DNA from: Thalassospira sp. HJ
GTDB lineage: Bacteria > Pseudomonadota > Alphaproteobacteria > Rhodospirillales > Thalassospiraceae
Reading direction: 5' to 3'
NCBI RefSeq assembly: GCF_000948415.1
Contig: NZ_JYII01000002.1
Coordinates: 1-64,000, forward strand
Length of the DNA: 64,000 nucleotides
How positions within the stretch are numbered: the first letter of the stretch is position 1; every line of letters begins with the position of its first letter. Shown here piece after piece: positions 34,178 to 43,577 of this stretch. The notes under the pieces were generated by a model, which saw only the letters and a program-made list of their open reading frames with translations, made no database searches and was not told where the DNA came from. Both the position numbers and the translations under genes were made by a program.

Positions 34178-34529
34178 TCGAAAAGAACAGCCGCGTACAT
34201 TCATCGTTGGCTCGAAAAAAGATATCGAAATTTCGCATACAGCGGATATAACTCTTTCATCGGACGAGCAGGTCACATTTCTGACCGAGAATGGTTCTGA
34301 ATTCGATTTTGTGCGCAAACAATGGGGGTATTATGCTACGCCGTCAATTAACCGTCGGCTCAAGCATTTTGGGTTCCATACAGCGCTCGTGCAGAACGCC
34401 AAAGGGCACGTATACATATTTGTTGTCGAAGCAGAGAAAATGGATGGGTTTAACGCGTATTGCAAAGCTGAGAATCAAACTGTTTTGATGTGGTTGGACA
34501 GGATTATTTGTGATGACAGCCATAATTAG
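34167..34529 (+). CDS. Small conserved-looking protein of unknown function
   Basis: The 120-residue protein has no family I can name. It opens MKIDRKEQPRTFIVG, and residues near 45-75 read FDFVRKQWGYYATPSINRRLKHFG, followed by VYIFVVEAEKMDGFNAYC. There is no membrane segment or signal peptide. ATG 34167 overlaps the PseA-like gene by 11 bases and its own 3' end overlaps the acyltransferase gene, so it is firmly inside the operon. It may be an accessory factor of the amidotransferase or acyltransferase step; this is a guess from position only. Confidence 0.7.
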   Translation: MKIDRKEQPRTFIVGSKKDIEISHTADITLSSDEQVTFLTENGSEFDFVRKQWGYYATPSINRRLKHFGFHTALVQNAKGHVYIFVVEAEKMDGFNAYCKAENQTVLMWLDRIICDDSHN

Positions 34530-35136
34530 CTTGTTAAACGCATCTTGGGTTTTACGAGTATACTCCTACTGGGTGCGGTTGTTGTTACAGCTACGCGGAG
34601 TTGAAGTTGGCCAAAATTTCACAGCACGAGCTTTGCCGATTTTGGTTAAGGACAGGTCTTCTAAAATTATTATCGGTAGTAATGTGTTCTTGAAAGACCA
34701 AGTTGACTTGCGCGCCACCAAAGGCGCCGTTTTGATCTTAGAGCATGGTGTGAATTTAGACAAAGATGTCAGAATTGTAGCTACCAATGGAGCAAGAGTA
34801 ACTTTTGGCGAAAACGCAGATATTGGCTGTAATTCAATTTTTAATTGTGGGGCAGATGTACATATAGGTAGGGATGTTTTGATGGCGGGATTTTGCTATT
34901 TACAAACATCAAATCACAATATAGCACGAGGACAAACCATCAAATCGCAGGGGTATTCTCATCATCCAATTCACATAAGTGATGATTGTTGGCTTGGTGG
35001 GGGGGCTTTTGTTTTACCGGGGGTCAAATTAGGTGCTGGCGTAGTTGTGGGGGCTAACTCGCTGGTCAATAAAGATGTTTCCGACTTTAGTATTGTTGGG
35101 GGAAGTCCTGCTGCGACCCTTGGGACAAGACATTAA
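34513..35136 (+). CDS. Hexapeptide-repeat acyltransferase
   Basis: The 207-residue protein is a left-handed beta-helix O- or N-acyltransferase. Repeats such as IIIGSNVFLKDQVDLRA, VTFGENADIGCNSIF and VHIGRDVLMAGFCYLQT are followed by DDCWLGGGAFVLPGVKLGAGVVVGANSLV and the end VGGSPAATLG. An N-terminal hydrophobic stretch (LLNASWVLRVYSYWVRLLLQLRG) may bind the membrane. It probably acetylates a sugar of the repeat unit. Confidence 0.88.
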   Translation: MTAIISLLNASWVLRVYSYWVRLLLQLRGVEVGQNFTARALPILVKDRSSKIIIGSNVFLKDQVDLRATKGAVLILEHGVNLDKDVRIVATNGARVTFGENADIGCNSIFNCGADVHIGRDVLMAGFCYLQTSNHNIARGQTIKSQGYSHHPIHISDDCWLGGGAFVLPGVKLGAGVVVGANSLVNKDVSDFSIVGGSPAATLGTRH

Positions 35137-35151
35137 AATAAAAGGTGAAAT

Positions 35152-36294
35152 GTGATTACATTTGGAAAGCCGTTAGTTGACGCTGCTGAAATAGAGAATG
35201 TTCAGGAGGTCATGGAGTCAGGAATTTATGTGCATGGCCCTAAGACGCGAGAGTTTGAAGAGTCTTTTTGCCAGCAGTTTGGATATGACCATGCACTCAG
35301 TGTGGCCAACTGTACAGCCGGACTGCACCTAGCTCACCATTCCTTGACCAAAACAATCGAGCCGGAAGTAAAAAAACAACATGAAGTTTTGTGTCCGGCT
35401 ATGACACACGTCGCTACTGCTCATGCAATTGAGTTGGCTGGTTTAAAGCCTGTTTTTATCGATTGTTACGCAGAAGATGGGAATATTGATATTGAGCAAA
35501 TGAAGGCTCATGTCACAGATAAAACTATCGGCATCGCCGCAATGCATTTCAATGGCGTTCCGTGTGACATAAAACAAATCATGGCTTTAGCTGTTGCTCA
35601 TGATCTATATGTCGTTGAAGATTGTGCAATATCATTAGGCGCAAAAGTAGACGGTCAACCGGTTGGGACATTTGGCCAAGCAGGTGCTTTTTCGTTCCAC
35701 CCTGTAAAGCAACTGACTACCGGTGAGGGTGGTATGGTTGTGATGAACAGTCAGTCACTTAGAGATGAATTAGCTTTGGAGCGAGCATTTGGTGTCGATC
35801 GTAACTTTAATGATCGCACAATCGCCGGATTGTACGATGTCACAATGCTAGGCTTCAACTACCGCATGGCTGAAATGCCAGCAGCTATGGGGGTTGCGCA
35901 ACTAAAAAAGTTTGACCAATTTCACGATCAACGAAAAAGAAATTATGCAACTCTGCATTCTAATTTCGAGAGGATCGATGGTTTAACCGTGAAGGGCGGC
36001 GAAATCACGGATGATCGATCTTACTATTGTTTAATCGCGAAGCTTGACAACTTCTCTGTAGATGATCGCAATCACTTGAGCAATGAGTTAAAAAAAGCAG
36101 GTGTTCAGACAAGTATCTACTATCCTCATCCTTTACCGCGGCTAAAGTACTATTCCGAGCGTTATGGTTATGATGCAGGACAATATCCAAACGCTGTGGA
36201 TTTCGCGGACCACTGTATAGCATTCCCGGTAGCACCACACCTCAACGAAACTGACATGGATACCATTTCTAGCATTCTGAAGGGCCTTATTTAA
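35152..36294 (+). CDS. DegT/DnrJ/EryC1-family sugar aminotransferase
   Basis: This PLP-dependent enzyme adds an amino group to a keto nucleotide sugar. The 380-residue protein shows SGIYVHGPKTREFE, HFNGVPCDI, VVEDCAISLGA and AFSFHPVKQLTTGEGG with the PLP lysine Lys186. A GTG start at 35152 has AAAGGTG upstream. Together with the Gfo/Idh dehydrogenase and GNAT acetyltransferase it forms a keto-to-acetamido route like that of WbpB/E/D or LegC/H. Confidence 0.93.
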   Translation: MITFGKPLVDAAEIENVQEVMESGIYVHGPKTREFEESFCQQFGYDHALSVANCTAGLHLAHHSLTKTIEPEVKKQHEVLCPAMTHVATAHAIELAGLKPVFIDCYAEDGNIDIEQMKAHVTDKTIGIAAMHFNGVPCDIKQIMALAVAHDLYVVEDCAISLGAKVDGQPVGTFGQAGAFSFHPVKQLTTGEGGMVVMNSQSLRDELALERAFGVDRNFNDRTIAGLYDVTMLGFNYRMAEMPAAMGVAQLKKFDQFHDQRKRNYATLHSNFERIDGLTVKGGEITDDRSYYCLIAKLDNFSVDDRNHLSNELKKAGVQTSIYYPHPLPRLKYYSERYGYDAGQYPNAVDFADHCIAFPVAPHLNETDMDTISSILKGLI

Positions 36295-37355
36295 TGAATA
36301 CTCTTCCAGTAAACGTAACGGGCAAGAAAATTCTTTTAATTGGGGGAGCCGGGTTTATCGGTCACAATCTTGCGTTGGAGTTGAAAAGGCAAGGCGCAGA
36401 CGTGACAGTTGCCGACGGATTCAGGGTGAATAGTCTTTTGAATTTGGCAACTGAGTCCGATGAGACCAAAGATGTTGGAGTGTATCAAGACTTCCTAAAT
36501 GAAAGATTGTCTTTATTAAGGGCCGCGAAGATTAAATTATCAATCTTGGATGCTTCTAGCCGCTACGCGATTGCAAAGACTTTAGACCAAGGTTTTGACG
36601 TCGTGTATTTGTTGGCAGCGGTCTCTCATGCCTCACGTTCCAATTCCCAGCCTGTAAGTGCAATTGATAACGGTTTAATCCCGTTTGTTAATGTCATCAC
36701 AGAGCTCTCAACGAAACCTGAGACGCGCCTAGTGTATTTGTCTTCGTCAACAGTGTATGGGAATTTCACTAAGGATTCAGTTGATGAAACTGATACCTGT
36801 CGGCCATTTGGTATGTACGCGCTGTTAAAGCACGTAGGGGAGCGCATACTTGATGAAACAGCTCAACATACAGACCTGAATTTTTCAGTTGTCCGTCCAT
36901 CAGCCCTATATGGAGAGCGCTGTATCAGTCGCCGCGTCTCTCAGATTTTCCTCGAAAACGCATTTGCAGGTCGCGAGTTAGTGTTTTTGGGAGATCAAGA
37001 TGAGAAACTAGATTTCACTTACATCCAAGATCTAATACAGGGACTTATGTTAGCAGGTCTGCATCCTAACGCTCGCGGCGAAATTTTTAATATAACTTTT
37101 GGAAATGCTCAGAGGGTTCTTAAGTTAACAGAAATATTAAAGGATTACTTCCCAAATATAGAAGTTAAGGTCAAAGAGCGTAACCAGGCAACGCCACTCA
37201 GGGGGACACTTCTCAATGATAAAGCTCGGAATTTAATAGGATTTGAGCCGCAGTGGCCTTTAGAGGAAGGATACCGCAATTATATCACATGGTATATTCA
37301 GAGGTCAAAGGACCATAACATGATATTCAACACAATTACGCAAACCAATGAGTAG
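36294..37355 (+). CDS. NAD-dependent sugar epimerase
   Basis: This is an extended SDR of 353 residues with GGAGFIGHNLALEL, LLAAVSHASRSN, LSSSTVYGN and YALLKHVGE (catalytic Tyr-Lys), then RPSALYGE. The SSSTVYG motif is typical of 4-epimerases; 4,6-dehydratases carry a DE pair there, so it probably does not supply the missing dehydratase step. Its ATG overlaps the DegT stop by one base. The substrate is likely a nucleotide amino sugar. Confidence 0.88.
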   Translation: MNTLPVNVTGKKILLIGGAGFIGHNLALELKRQGADVTVADGFRVNSLLNLATESDETKDVGVYQDFLNERLSLLRAAKIKLSILDASSRYAIAKTLDQGFDVVYLLAAVSHASRSNSQPVSAIDNGLIPFVNVITELSTKPETRLVYLSSSTVYGNFTKDSVDETDTCRPFGMYALLKHVGERILDETAQHTDLNFSVVRPSALYGERCISRRVSQIFLENAFAGRELVFLGDQDEKLDFTYIQDLIQGLMLAGLHPNARGEIFNITFGNAQRVLKLTEILKDYFPNIEVKVKERNQATPLRGTLLNDKARNLIGFEPQWPLEEGYRNYITWYIQRSKDHNMIFNTITQTNE

Positions 37356-37448
37356 ATAAGATAAGTAAAAAATGGATTCTTTATTCGTGGCGTCAACTTG
37401 ATTGTAAGAAATGACTAGCGGAAAAGTTGGTTTTCAGAGAAATTTGAC

Positions 37449-38489
37449 ATGTTGCAACGAAAAAAAATTAGAATACGAACTTTTGTTTTGGGAATAAATC
37501 ACGGACAGTTGCTTCAAGCAAAAGGAATGTCAGATCTACTATCTGAAACTTTTCCCGACGCATTAGTGAAGTTGGATTTGTACCATAATCACTTATTTAA
37601 AGAGATAGTCTCTCAAGTAAGAAAGTTGTCTTTTGTCAAATGCATTACTCTTTTAACTAATTGGGTTGTAAGCTGTAGATATGCATTACATTTTAGTAAG
37701 CGAGACCTGACGGTTTTTGGTGCCGATACAATATGGATGTATAACCACCCGATTGCTCCCAATGATGACTACTTCTTTGGGGCGGATGTGAAAACTGGTC
37801 AGCTTGTTGCTGTTTGCCCATCAAACGCAGGTTCGCCGTACCCTCAAAGTAATATAATACATTCGCTATTGCAAAGGTTCAAATTCGTTGGGGTTCGAGA
37901 TAGGCATACAGCAGAATTTGTTGAAGACTTAATCCAAAAGCATGTGACAGTTGTTTGTGATCCGGCATTTTTTATAAAACGGAAAAGCGCAAAGAAAACC
38001 CAATCTTCAGTTGGCAGAAAACAATTAAGCATTTACGCAAATTCGTGCGCAAATATTAAAGTCCAGCTAGAAATATTAGATAAAAGCTTAAGTTTGGAAT
38101 TTCCAAGTCTAGTTTACCTCGGGTATTTTCCAAATTTTTATACAAATATAACGAAACAGTTTCTTGGAATCTTTGGCGTACTTGACGAAGTTGAAAAGTC
38201 AAAAATTCTGATCACGGATACATTCCACGGCGTAATAATGGCGCTAATGACAAAAACACCGTTCGTGCTGGTTAAATCCGATATTGTAATGTCGCGCTTG
38301 CAGGGGCCGATACTTGATTGTTTTGATCCTTGTAGGATTTGCGAACTTCATGAATTGAATCTAAAGCTTAAAGACCAGCGTATATATGATGATTGCGATC
38401 TAAATGATGGCAAGCTTGAAGAATATGTACGCGTATCTAAAGATCATATTTGTAGAATGCTTGTGAATATAAATGAAAGTATCAAGTGA
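37449..38489 (+). CDS. Polysaccharide pyruvyl transferase family protein
   Basis: The 346-residue protein fits the PS_pyruv_trans family (CsaB/WcaK-like), which adds ketal pyruvate from PEP to sugars. Visible parts are DLTVFGADTIW, FVGVRDRHTAEFVED, VVCDPAFF and a late ILITDTFHGVIMALMTKTPFV, the characteristic His/Gly segment. It follows a 93-base gap and starts a sub-run coupled by GTGA overlaps. Pyruvylation would make the polymer acidic. Confidence 0.85.
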   Translation: MLQRKKIRIRTFVLGINHGQLLQAKGMSDLLSETFPDALVKLDLYHNHLFKEIVSQVRKLSFVKCITLLTNWVVSCRYALHFSKRDLTVFGADTIWMYNHPIAPNDDYFFGADVKTGQLVAVCPSNAGSPYPQSNIIHSLLQRFKFVGVRDRHTAEFVEDLIQKHVTVVCDPAFFIKRKSAKKTQSSVGRKQLSIYANSCANIKVQLEILDKSLSLEFPSLVYLGYFPNFYTNITKQFLGIFGVLDEVEKSKILITDTFHGVIMALMTKTPFVLVKSDIVMSRLQGPILDCFDPCRICELHELNLKLKDQRIYDDCDLNDGKLEEYVRVSKDHICRMLVNINESIK

Positions 38490-39466
38490 CAGTGTTCAGG
38501 AAATCTAAAACTATCATCAAAAAAATCCTCGATGTGCTTATGCGTCCAGTAATCTCTGGTCAGCAGAAGAATTTGCTTTTATGTTCTGATATCCTCGTGC
38601 GTCAAAATAATTCACTGAAAAAAATAAATGATCTTTCTGACGTGGAATTTTCGGTTTTTTCCCAATGGGGGGAAGATGGAATTTTATCCTGGATTATTGA
38701 TAAACTAGAAGTGGTTCCGGAAAGCTTTATTGAGTTCGGAGTGGAAAATTACACTGAAGCGAATACACGATACTTGCTATCAAAAAGGAACTGGAGTGGT
38801 CTAGTTATCGACGGAAGTTTGCGCAATATCTCAGAGATTAAAGCAGCAAATTATTTTTGGAGATACGACCTACAAGCTAAACAAGAATTTATTACGGCAG
38901 AAAACATTGACCAAATTATCTTGGATAGCGGTTTTAATGGGGAAATTGGTGTTCTAAGTATTGATATTGACGGTAATGACTATTGGGTTTGGAAAGCTAT
39001 AAGCTGTGTGGATCCCATAATCGTCATAATTGAGTACAACGCGCTACTGGGGGATCAAAAATGCATTTCAACCCCATATGACCCAGCATTTGTCCGAGGA
39101 AAAAAACATTTTTCACATGTTTATTTTGGTGGCTCTGTAAGAGCGATGTGCGATCTCGCAGCTGAAAAAGGTTATACGTTTATTGGGACAAACTCAAACG
39201 GTGTAAATGCATTTTTCGTTCGATCCGATTGCGCTCAACCCGTTCTTGATAAGATGGATGCAGTGGTAGCATACCCTTCCAAATTACGTGAGGCACGAAA
39301 TTCTAGGGGAGCATTATCATTTAGCAGAGGTATAGATCGGGTGTCACCAATACAAGATTGTGCTTTCATTGATTTGTCTAAGTCAAAAAGTAAGACTGTT
39401 TCACTTCGATCACTAGGTGACATATACTCCAAAAATTGGCTAGCAGGGAAGAAATCAGAACTGTGA
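38486..39466 (+). CDS. FkbM-like putative methyltransferase
   Basis: The 326-residue protein has QWGEDGILSWIIDKL, FIEFGVENYTEANTRYL, LVIDGS and GVLSIDIDGNDYWVWKAI. These are found in a group of polysaccharide-cluster proteins related to FkbM methyltransferases, with the Rossmann acidic residue in LVIDGS and SIDIDGND. A GTG start overlaps the previous stop. A methyl cap on the glycan is a reasonable but unproven role. Confidence 0.7.
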   Translation: MTVFRKSKTIIKKILDVLMRPVISGQQKNLLLCSDILVRQNNSLKKINDLSDVEFSVFSQWGEDGILSWIIDKLEVVPESFIEFGVENYTEANTRYLLSKRNWSGLVIDGSLRNISEIKAANYFWRYDLQAKQEFITAENIDQIILDSGFNGEIGVLSIDIDGNDYWVWKAISCVDPIIVIIEYNALLGDQKCISTPYDPAFVRGKKHFSHVYFGGSVRAMCDLAAEKGYTFIGTNSNGVNAFFVRSDCAQPVLDKMDAVVAYPSKLREARNSRGALSFSRGIDRVSPIQDCAFIDLSKSKSKTVSLRSLGDIYSKNWLAGKKSEL

Positions 39467-40563
39467 AGATAATTTATGACAATGATATATTTACAATTCA
39501 AAGATTTGGGGGGATTTCTCGCTATTATATTGAGTTGATTAGCCAAATTTATCAGGAGCACTCACAATATGCGAACCCTAAAATATTAAATGGATTGCAT
39601 AGAAATGATTATTTGACGTGTGCAAGCAAAGATTTAAGTTCAGGTCTTTTCTATGTACCGAATTTTAAAGGGGCTGGGTACCTTCTATCGAAGTTCAATT
39701 CATTTTTTAACACAATATTTAGCGATACCGTTACAGATATCTACCACGCAACTTACTATAGAATTCCTGAAGGCCTCTCACCAAATGTTAAAAAGGTGAT
39801 TACGGTATATGATATGATCCACGAATTATATCCATCTTATTTTAAGGGTAATGACAAGACAGCGGAACTAAAAGCGTCCTCAATAATTAAAGCCGATCAT
39901 ATTTTGGCAATTTCTGAAAATACAAAAAATGACCTAATTAATATATATCAAATTTCACCCGATAAAATTACTGTCACATATCTCGGTGTCGATCATTTTA
40001 AGGTTCAAAAACAGGAAGTCGTAGAAAAAGAGAATTTCCTTCTTTATGTGGGCCCGAGAGGAGGGTACAAAAATTTCCAAAATCTAGTCATCGCATTTGC
40101 GGATATCTTTAGAGAAAATAAGAATTTACAGTTAATTGCATTTGGTGGGGGAAGATTGTCAGATGATGAAAAAGCTCTGATCAAATCTCTCAATATTCCT
40201 GATGATAGTGTTTTTCAAATGTCAGGATCAGATTCTGTTCTGAAAGATCTGTATTCGAGAGCGTTAGCGTTTGTTTACCCCTCAATTTACGAAGGTTTTG
40301 GTATTCCTCCACTAGAAGCCATGGCAAATGGTTGTCCTGTTGTGGCTTCCAAAACTAGTTCAATTGGCGAGGTTCTTGGCCAGGCTGCATTGCTTTTTGA
40401 TCCAAAGGATGTCTCCGATATCAGCCAAAAAATTGATAATATGATAGCTAGTGCCAAAGTACGTGAAAAATATATCTACTCGGGATATCAACAGGTTAAA
40501 AAATATACTTGGAAAAAAAATACCCAAGTGACTTTAGATGTCTATCGGAAACTCCTTCAATGA
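39463..40563 (+). CDS. Family 4 glycosyltransferase
   Basis: This GT-B retaining glycosyltransferase of 366 residues has FGGISRYYIELISQI at the N-terminus, DHILAISENTKNDLI, LLYVGPRGGYKNFQNLV and the E-x7-E donor motif YPSIYEGFGIPPLEAMANGCPVVAS. GTG 39463 forms a GTGA overlap with the preceding gene; an upstream TTG at 39436 is an alternative. The acceptor and donor are unknown; GDP-mannose or GDP-fucose are likely donors given the neighbours. Confidence 0.9.
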   Translation: MKIIYDNDIFTIQRFGGISRYYIELISQIYQEHSQYANPKILNGLHRNDYLTCASKDLSSGLFYVPNFKGAGYLLSKFNSFFNTIFSDTVTDIYHATYYRIPEGLSPNVKKVITVYDMIHELYPSYFKGNDKTAELKASSIIKADHILAISENTKNDLINIYQISPDKITVTYLGVDHFKVQKQEVVEKENFLLYVGPRGGYKNFQNLVIAFADIFRENKNLQLIAFGGGRLSDDEKALIKSLNIPDDSVFQMSGSDSVLKDLYSRALAFVYPSIYEGFGIPPLEAMANGCPVVASKTSSIGEVLGQAALLFDPKDVSDISQKIDNMIASAKVREKYIYSGYQQVKKYTWKKNTQVTLDVYRKLLQ

Positions 40564-41519
40564 CAAAAGTCTTAATTTTTGGCGTGACCGGACAAGATGG
40601 CGCGTTTCTGGCCAAGAATTTGGTCAAAAAAGGTAAACAGGTACACGGAACTACGCGGAATATTCAGAATGTAAAAAATTTAAGTATATTGAACATCGTT
40701 GAGCACATTTCGCTATACCAATGTAACATTGCCGATGATGAGAGCATAAAGAGTATCGTTACACAGGTTTGTCCTGATGAGATTTATTTTCTCAGTGGTC
40801 AAACCTCTGTTGGTGAATCGTTTTCAACACCAGTTTTCACTATTCAGGCAAATACTTTAGCGGTATTATCTATTCTTGAAACTATTAAAAATTTAAAGTT
40901 GAAGTGTAAGTTCTATAATGCCGGATCGAGTGAAATATTTGGTAATACCTCCTCTGGTGGTGCTAGTGAAACGACAAAATACAATCCGTTAAGCCCGTAT
41001 GCGATATCCAAAATATTTGCAATGAATACAGTAAAGTATTATCGCGAGAATTATGGAATTTATGCGGTAAACGGAATTTTATTTAATCATGAGTCGTTTC
41101 TTCGCTCTGACAAGTTTGTTACTCAAAAAATTATTGCTGGAGCTGCTGCAATTAAATTTGGGAAAACGAATCACCTAAAATTAGGAAATTTGAATATATC
41201 AAGGGATTGGGGATGGGCACCCGAATTTGTTGATGTCATGCAGCTCATGTTACGGTTGACAGATCCTGAGGATTTCGTAATCGGAACGGGTGTAGCAACT
41301 AGTTTGGAAAAGTTTGTAAAGAAGGTATTTGATTACTTTTCGCTTGATTACAAACAGTACGTTAGTAGCGATCCCAGTTTTATCCGTCCCCAAGATATCA
41401 CCTTTAGCAAGTCTGATCCTTCAAAAGCTCAACGGATATTGAACTGGACGGCTGATGTAACGCTTGATCAATCGATCGAGATGATGTGCGATTATCAGAT
41501 GAAGAAATTTAGCAAGTGA
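40560..41519 (+). CDS. Gmd-like GDP-mannose 4,6-dehydratase paralogue
   Basis: The 319-residue SDR resembles Gmd: [66 protein letters not shown], then FVTQKI and RDWGWAPEFVDVMQLML. The dehydratase motif keeps Ser-Ser-Glu and YxxxK, so it may still form GDP-4-keto-6-deoxymannose. It could instead have changed to a reductase or act on another substrate. It is shorter than the canonical Gmd at 43578. ATG 40560 overlaps the previous stop as ATGA. Confidence 0.8.
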   Translation: MTKVLIFGVTGQDGAFLAKNLVKKGKQVHGTTRNIQNVKNLSILNIVEHISLYQCNIADDESIKSIVTQVCPDEIYFLSGQTSVGESFSTPVFTIQANTLAVLSILETIKNLKLKCKFYNAGSSEIFGNTSSGGASETTKYNPLSPYAISKIFAMNTVKYYRENYGIYAVNGILFNHESFLRSDKFVTQKIIAGAAAIKFGKTNHLKLGNLNISRDWGWAPEFVDVMQLMLRLTDPEDFVIGTGVATSLEKFVKKVFDYFSLDYKQYVSSDPSFIRPQDITFSKSDPSKAQRILNWTADVTLDQSIEMMCDYQMKKFSK

Positions 41520-41520
41520 A

Positions 41521-42315
41521 ATGAGCATCACACCTCTCATAAGTATCGTTACAGTTGTTTATAATGACGTCTCGGGTTTAGAACGCACAATTTTATCAGT
41601 AATCAATCAAAGCAGTAAGAATTATGAGTTCATTGTTGTGGATGGAAACTCGAACGATGGCACAGTCGATATCATAAAAAATTATGCTGCTCATATCGAT
41701 GTTATAATAAGCGAACCGGATGACGGTTTGTATGATGCCATGAACAAAGGAATAAAATTATCGAATGGTAAATGGATATACTTCTTGAATAGCAATGACT
41801 ATTTATTAAAGGATACAACTTTATCGGAAATTGAAAACTTATTGGACGATGATTTTGATGTTGTTCACTTCAATTGTGAGGTAACAAACAATCGAGGAGA
41901 ATTTGTTCATGTAAGAAAATTTCCACGAAGCGTACATGAGATATCTACTTGGCCGTGTATACAGCACCAAAGTGTTTTTACAAAAAAGTCAACAATCATG
42001 GATTTTATTGGATTTAATACTAAATACAAAATATTGGCAGATTATGATTTGTTTGTAAGGTTTTATAAAGAAGGAAAAAAATTCATATTTCACAAAGGAA
42101 TATATATATCCAATTACAATTCACAAGGAAAATCAGCCCAAAAAAAGAATATAGATATATGTAGAGATGAACTGAGATTTATTCAGTTAACTCATTTCAA
42201 TAAAGTCTCGCGATCTATGTTAATTCAGATGTATTGCAAAAAATTATTATACAAGCTGCCGTTTGGAGGTGTCATTGTAAGCTACATAAAGGGTGTTTTT
42301 TTTGAAAGAAGATAA
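41521..42315 (+). CDS. Family 2 glycosyltransferase
   Basis: The 264-residue GT-A enzyme starts PLISIVTVVYNDVSGLERTI, has FIVVDGNSNDGT, DDGLYDAMNKGI and FLNSNDYLL at the metal-binding position, and WPCIQHQSVFTKKS. Note Asn-Asp where the first GT2 has Ser-Asp-Asp. It is a probable paralogue of the enzyme at 22325, sharing the NGLYDAMNKG-type motif. It immediately precedes the polymerase gene, with a 14-base overlap. Confidence 0.9.
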   Translation: MSITPLISIVTVVYNDVSGLERTILSVINQSSKNYEFIVVDGNSNDGTVDIIKNYAAHIDVIISEPDDGLYDAMNKGIKLSNGKWIYFLNSNDYLLKDTTLSEIENLLDDDFDVVHFNCEVTNNRGEFVHVRKFPRSVHEISTWPCIQHQSVFTKKSTIMDFIGFNTKYKILADYDLFVRFYKEGKKFIFHKGIYISNYNSQGKSAQKKNIDICRDELRFIQLTHFNKVSRSMLIQMYCKKLLYKLPFGGVIVSYIKGVFFERR

Positions 42316-43456
42316 TCATATTTTTGATATGGGTGTTTTATTCTGTTTTTTATTATTGTACCCAATCTCAAGCAGGATCGCAACTGGTGTGCAGACACTA
42401 GATATTTTTCTTACATTAATTGTTGTTGTTTATTCTTTTACTAATATTCAATTGAGTAATAATTTTATATTATTTATTCTTTTGTTTTTTTTGTTGGTTT
42501 CTTTTAACGTTATATTTATACAGATATTTGGGTTTTCGGTAAAGATTGAAGGATTTTTCCTTTTTTCAAAAATATTGATCATAATGTTTGCATTCATTGT
42601 AATGAAAAACATCTTTCAAAATTTAAAGTATCACCAGTTAGAAAAAGTTTTTTATCTATTCTTGTTTGTAACCGGCGCTTTGTGCATTTGGTGTATTGTA
42701 CAATTTTCGTTAGCACCTCTTAGCCGGGTCGGATTTCCTTATTCATCGGTTGAAGATGTAGATTCCCATGTTTTGGGATCTCTACTAAGTTTGTTGTTTA
42801 TTTATTTTGCGATGGCTCTTGAACGTCAAAGTGGCTGCAAGAATATCTTGATTTCTTTTTGTTTGATGGTGATTTTTGGGGCGATTTTTACGACAGGGTC
42901 GCGCTCTGTGGTACTTGTATTTTTGCTATGGTCACTTTTTGTGACTTTGCGCATGACACTTCAAGGTAAGTGGCAGAATTTAAGTGTTTTATTCCTCGTT
43001 GTAGGTGTGATTTCCATATTATTTGTTGGGGGTGCCTTTGAGTATAATTTCAGCGACCTGCGCTCCCTGCAGTTTAGTTTGCAGAGCCCATCTGAAGCAA
43101 AGAGAATAGATCGCTTATTGAATGTGTTTACTGGTTTAGACCAAAGCTTTTATTTTGTTGGGAGGGGGCTGTTTGCTGCTGAAATATATTATTTTGATGG
43201 AGTAATCACATTTTTACTTTATAATTTTGGGGTTGTTGGTGTTTTATGTTTTGTAATAGCAATATGTTACAATGTTAAAAATTACCTGATCAAAGGTTAT
43301 CAGCATTCCCTTTTCGCGGCGCTCGCAATGTCAGCGGTTGTTGTATCAGAGTTTTTCTTATTAAGTAGATGGATTGTACCTGTTTTTATATGTTATTTTC
43401 TACTTTATGAGCAGATTAGATATTCACATGAAAAATGTTTTGGGAAACATAGCTAA
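42302..43456 (+). CDS. Wzy-like O-antigen/EPS polymerase
   Basis: The roughly 384-residue protein is very hydrophobic, with about ten to twelve membrane helices. A larger hydrophilic loop around ALERQSG to TTGSRSVVLVFLL carries the GSRS segment often seen in Wzy/WaaL proteins. It probably polymerises the repeat unit on the periplasmic side. The start is uncertain: TTG 42302 has AAAGGG eight bases upstream, GTG 42293 is in the same frame, and ATG 42329 is possible. Confidence 0.8.
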   Translation: MKEDNHIFDMGVLFCFLLLYPISSRIATGVQTLDIFLTLIVVVYSFTNIQLSNNFILFILLFFLLVSFNVIFIQIFGFSVKIEGFFLFSKILIIMFAFIVMKNIFQNLKYHQLEKVFYLFLFVTGALCIWCIVQFSLAPLSRVGFPYSSVEDVDSHVLGSLLSLLFIYFAMALERQSGCKNILISFCLMVIFGAIFTTGSRSVVLVFLLWSLFVTLRMTLQGKWQNLSVLFLVVGVISILFVGGAFEYNFSDLRSLQFSLQSPSEAKRIDRLLNVFTGLDQSFYFVGRGLFAAEIYYFDGVITFLLYNFGVVGVLCFVIAICYNVKNYLIKGYQHSLFAALAMSAVVVSEFFLLSRWIVPVFICYFLLYEQIRYSHEKCFGKHS

Positions 43457-43577
43457 TGCGTAAATATTCTCTCCACGAAGAGGCTGAAAAAATGTATGCG
43501 CGGAATTAGTTATTGGTTTGTTGTCAATTAATATCCAGTTGTGACCAACCAAAAATTAGCAGAAAAGGACAATTATT

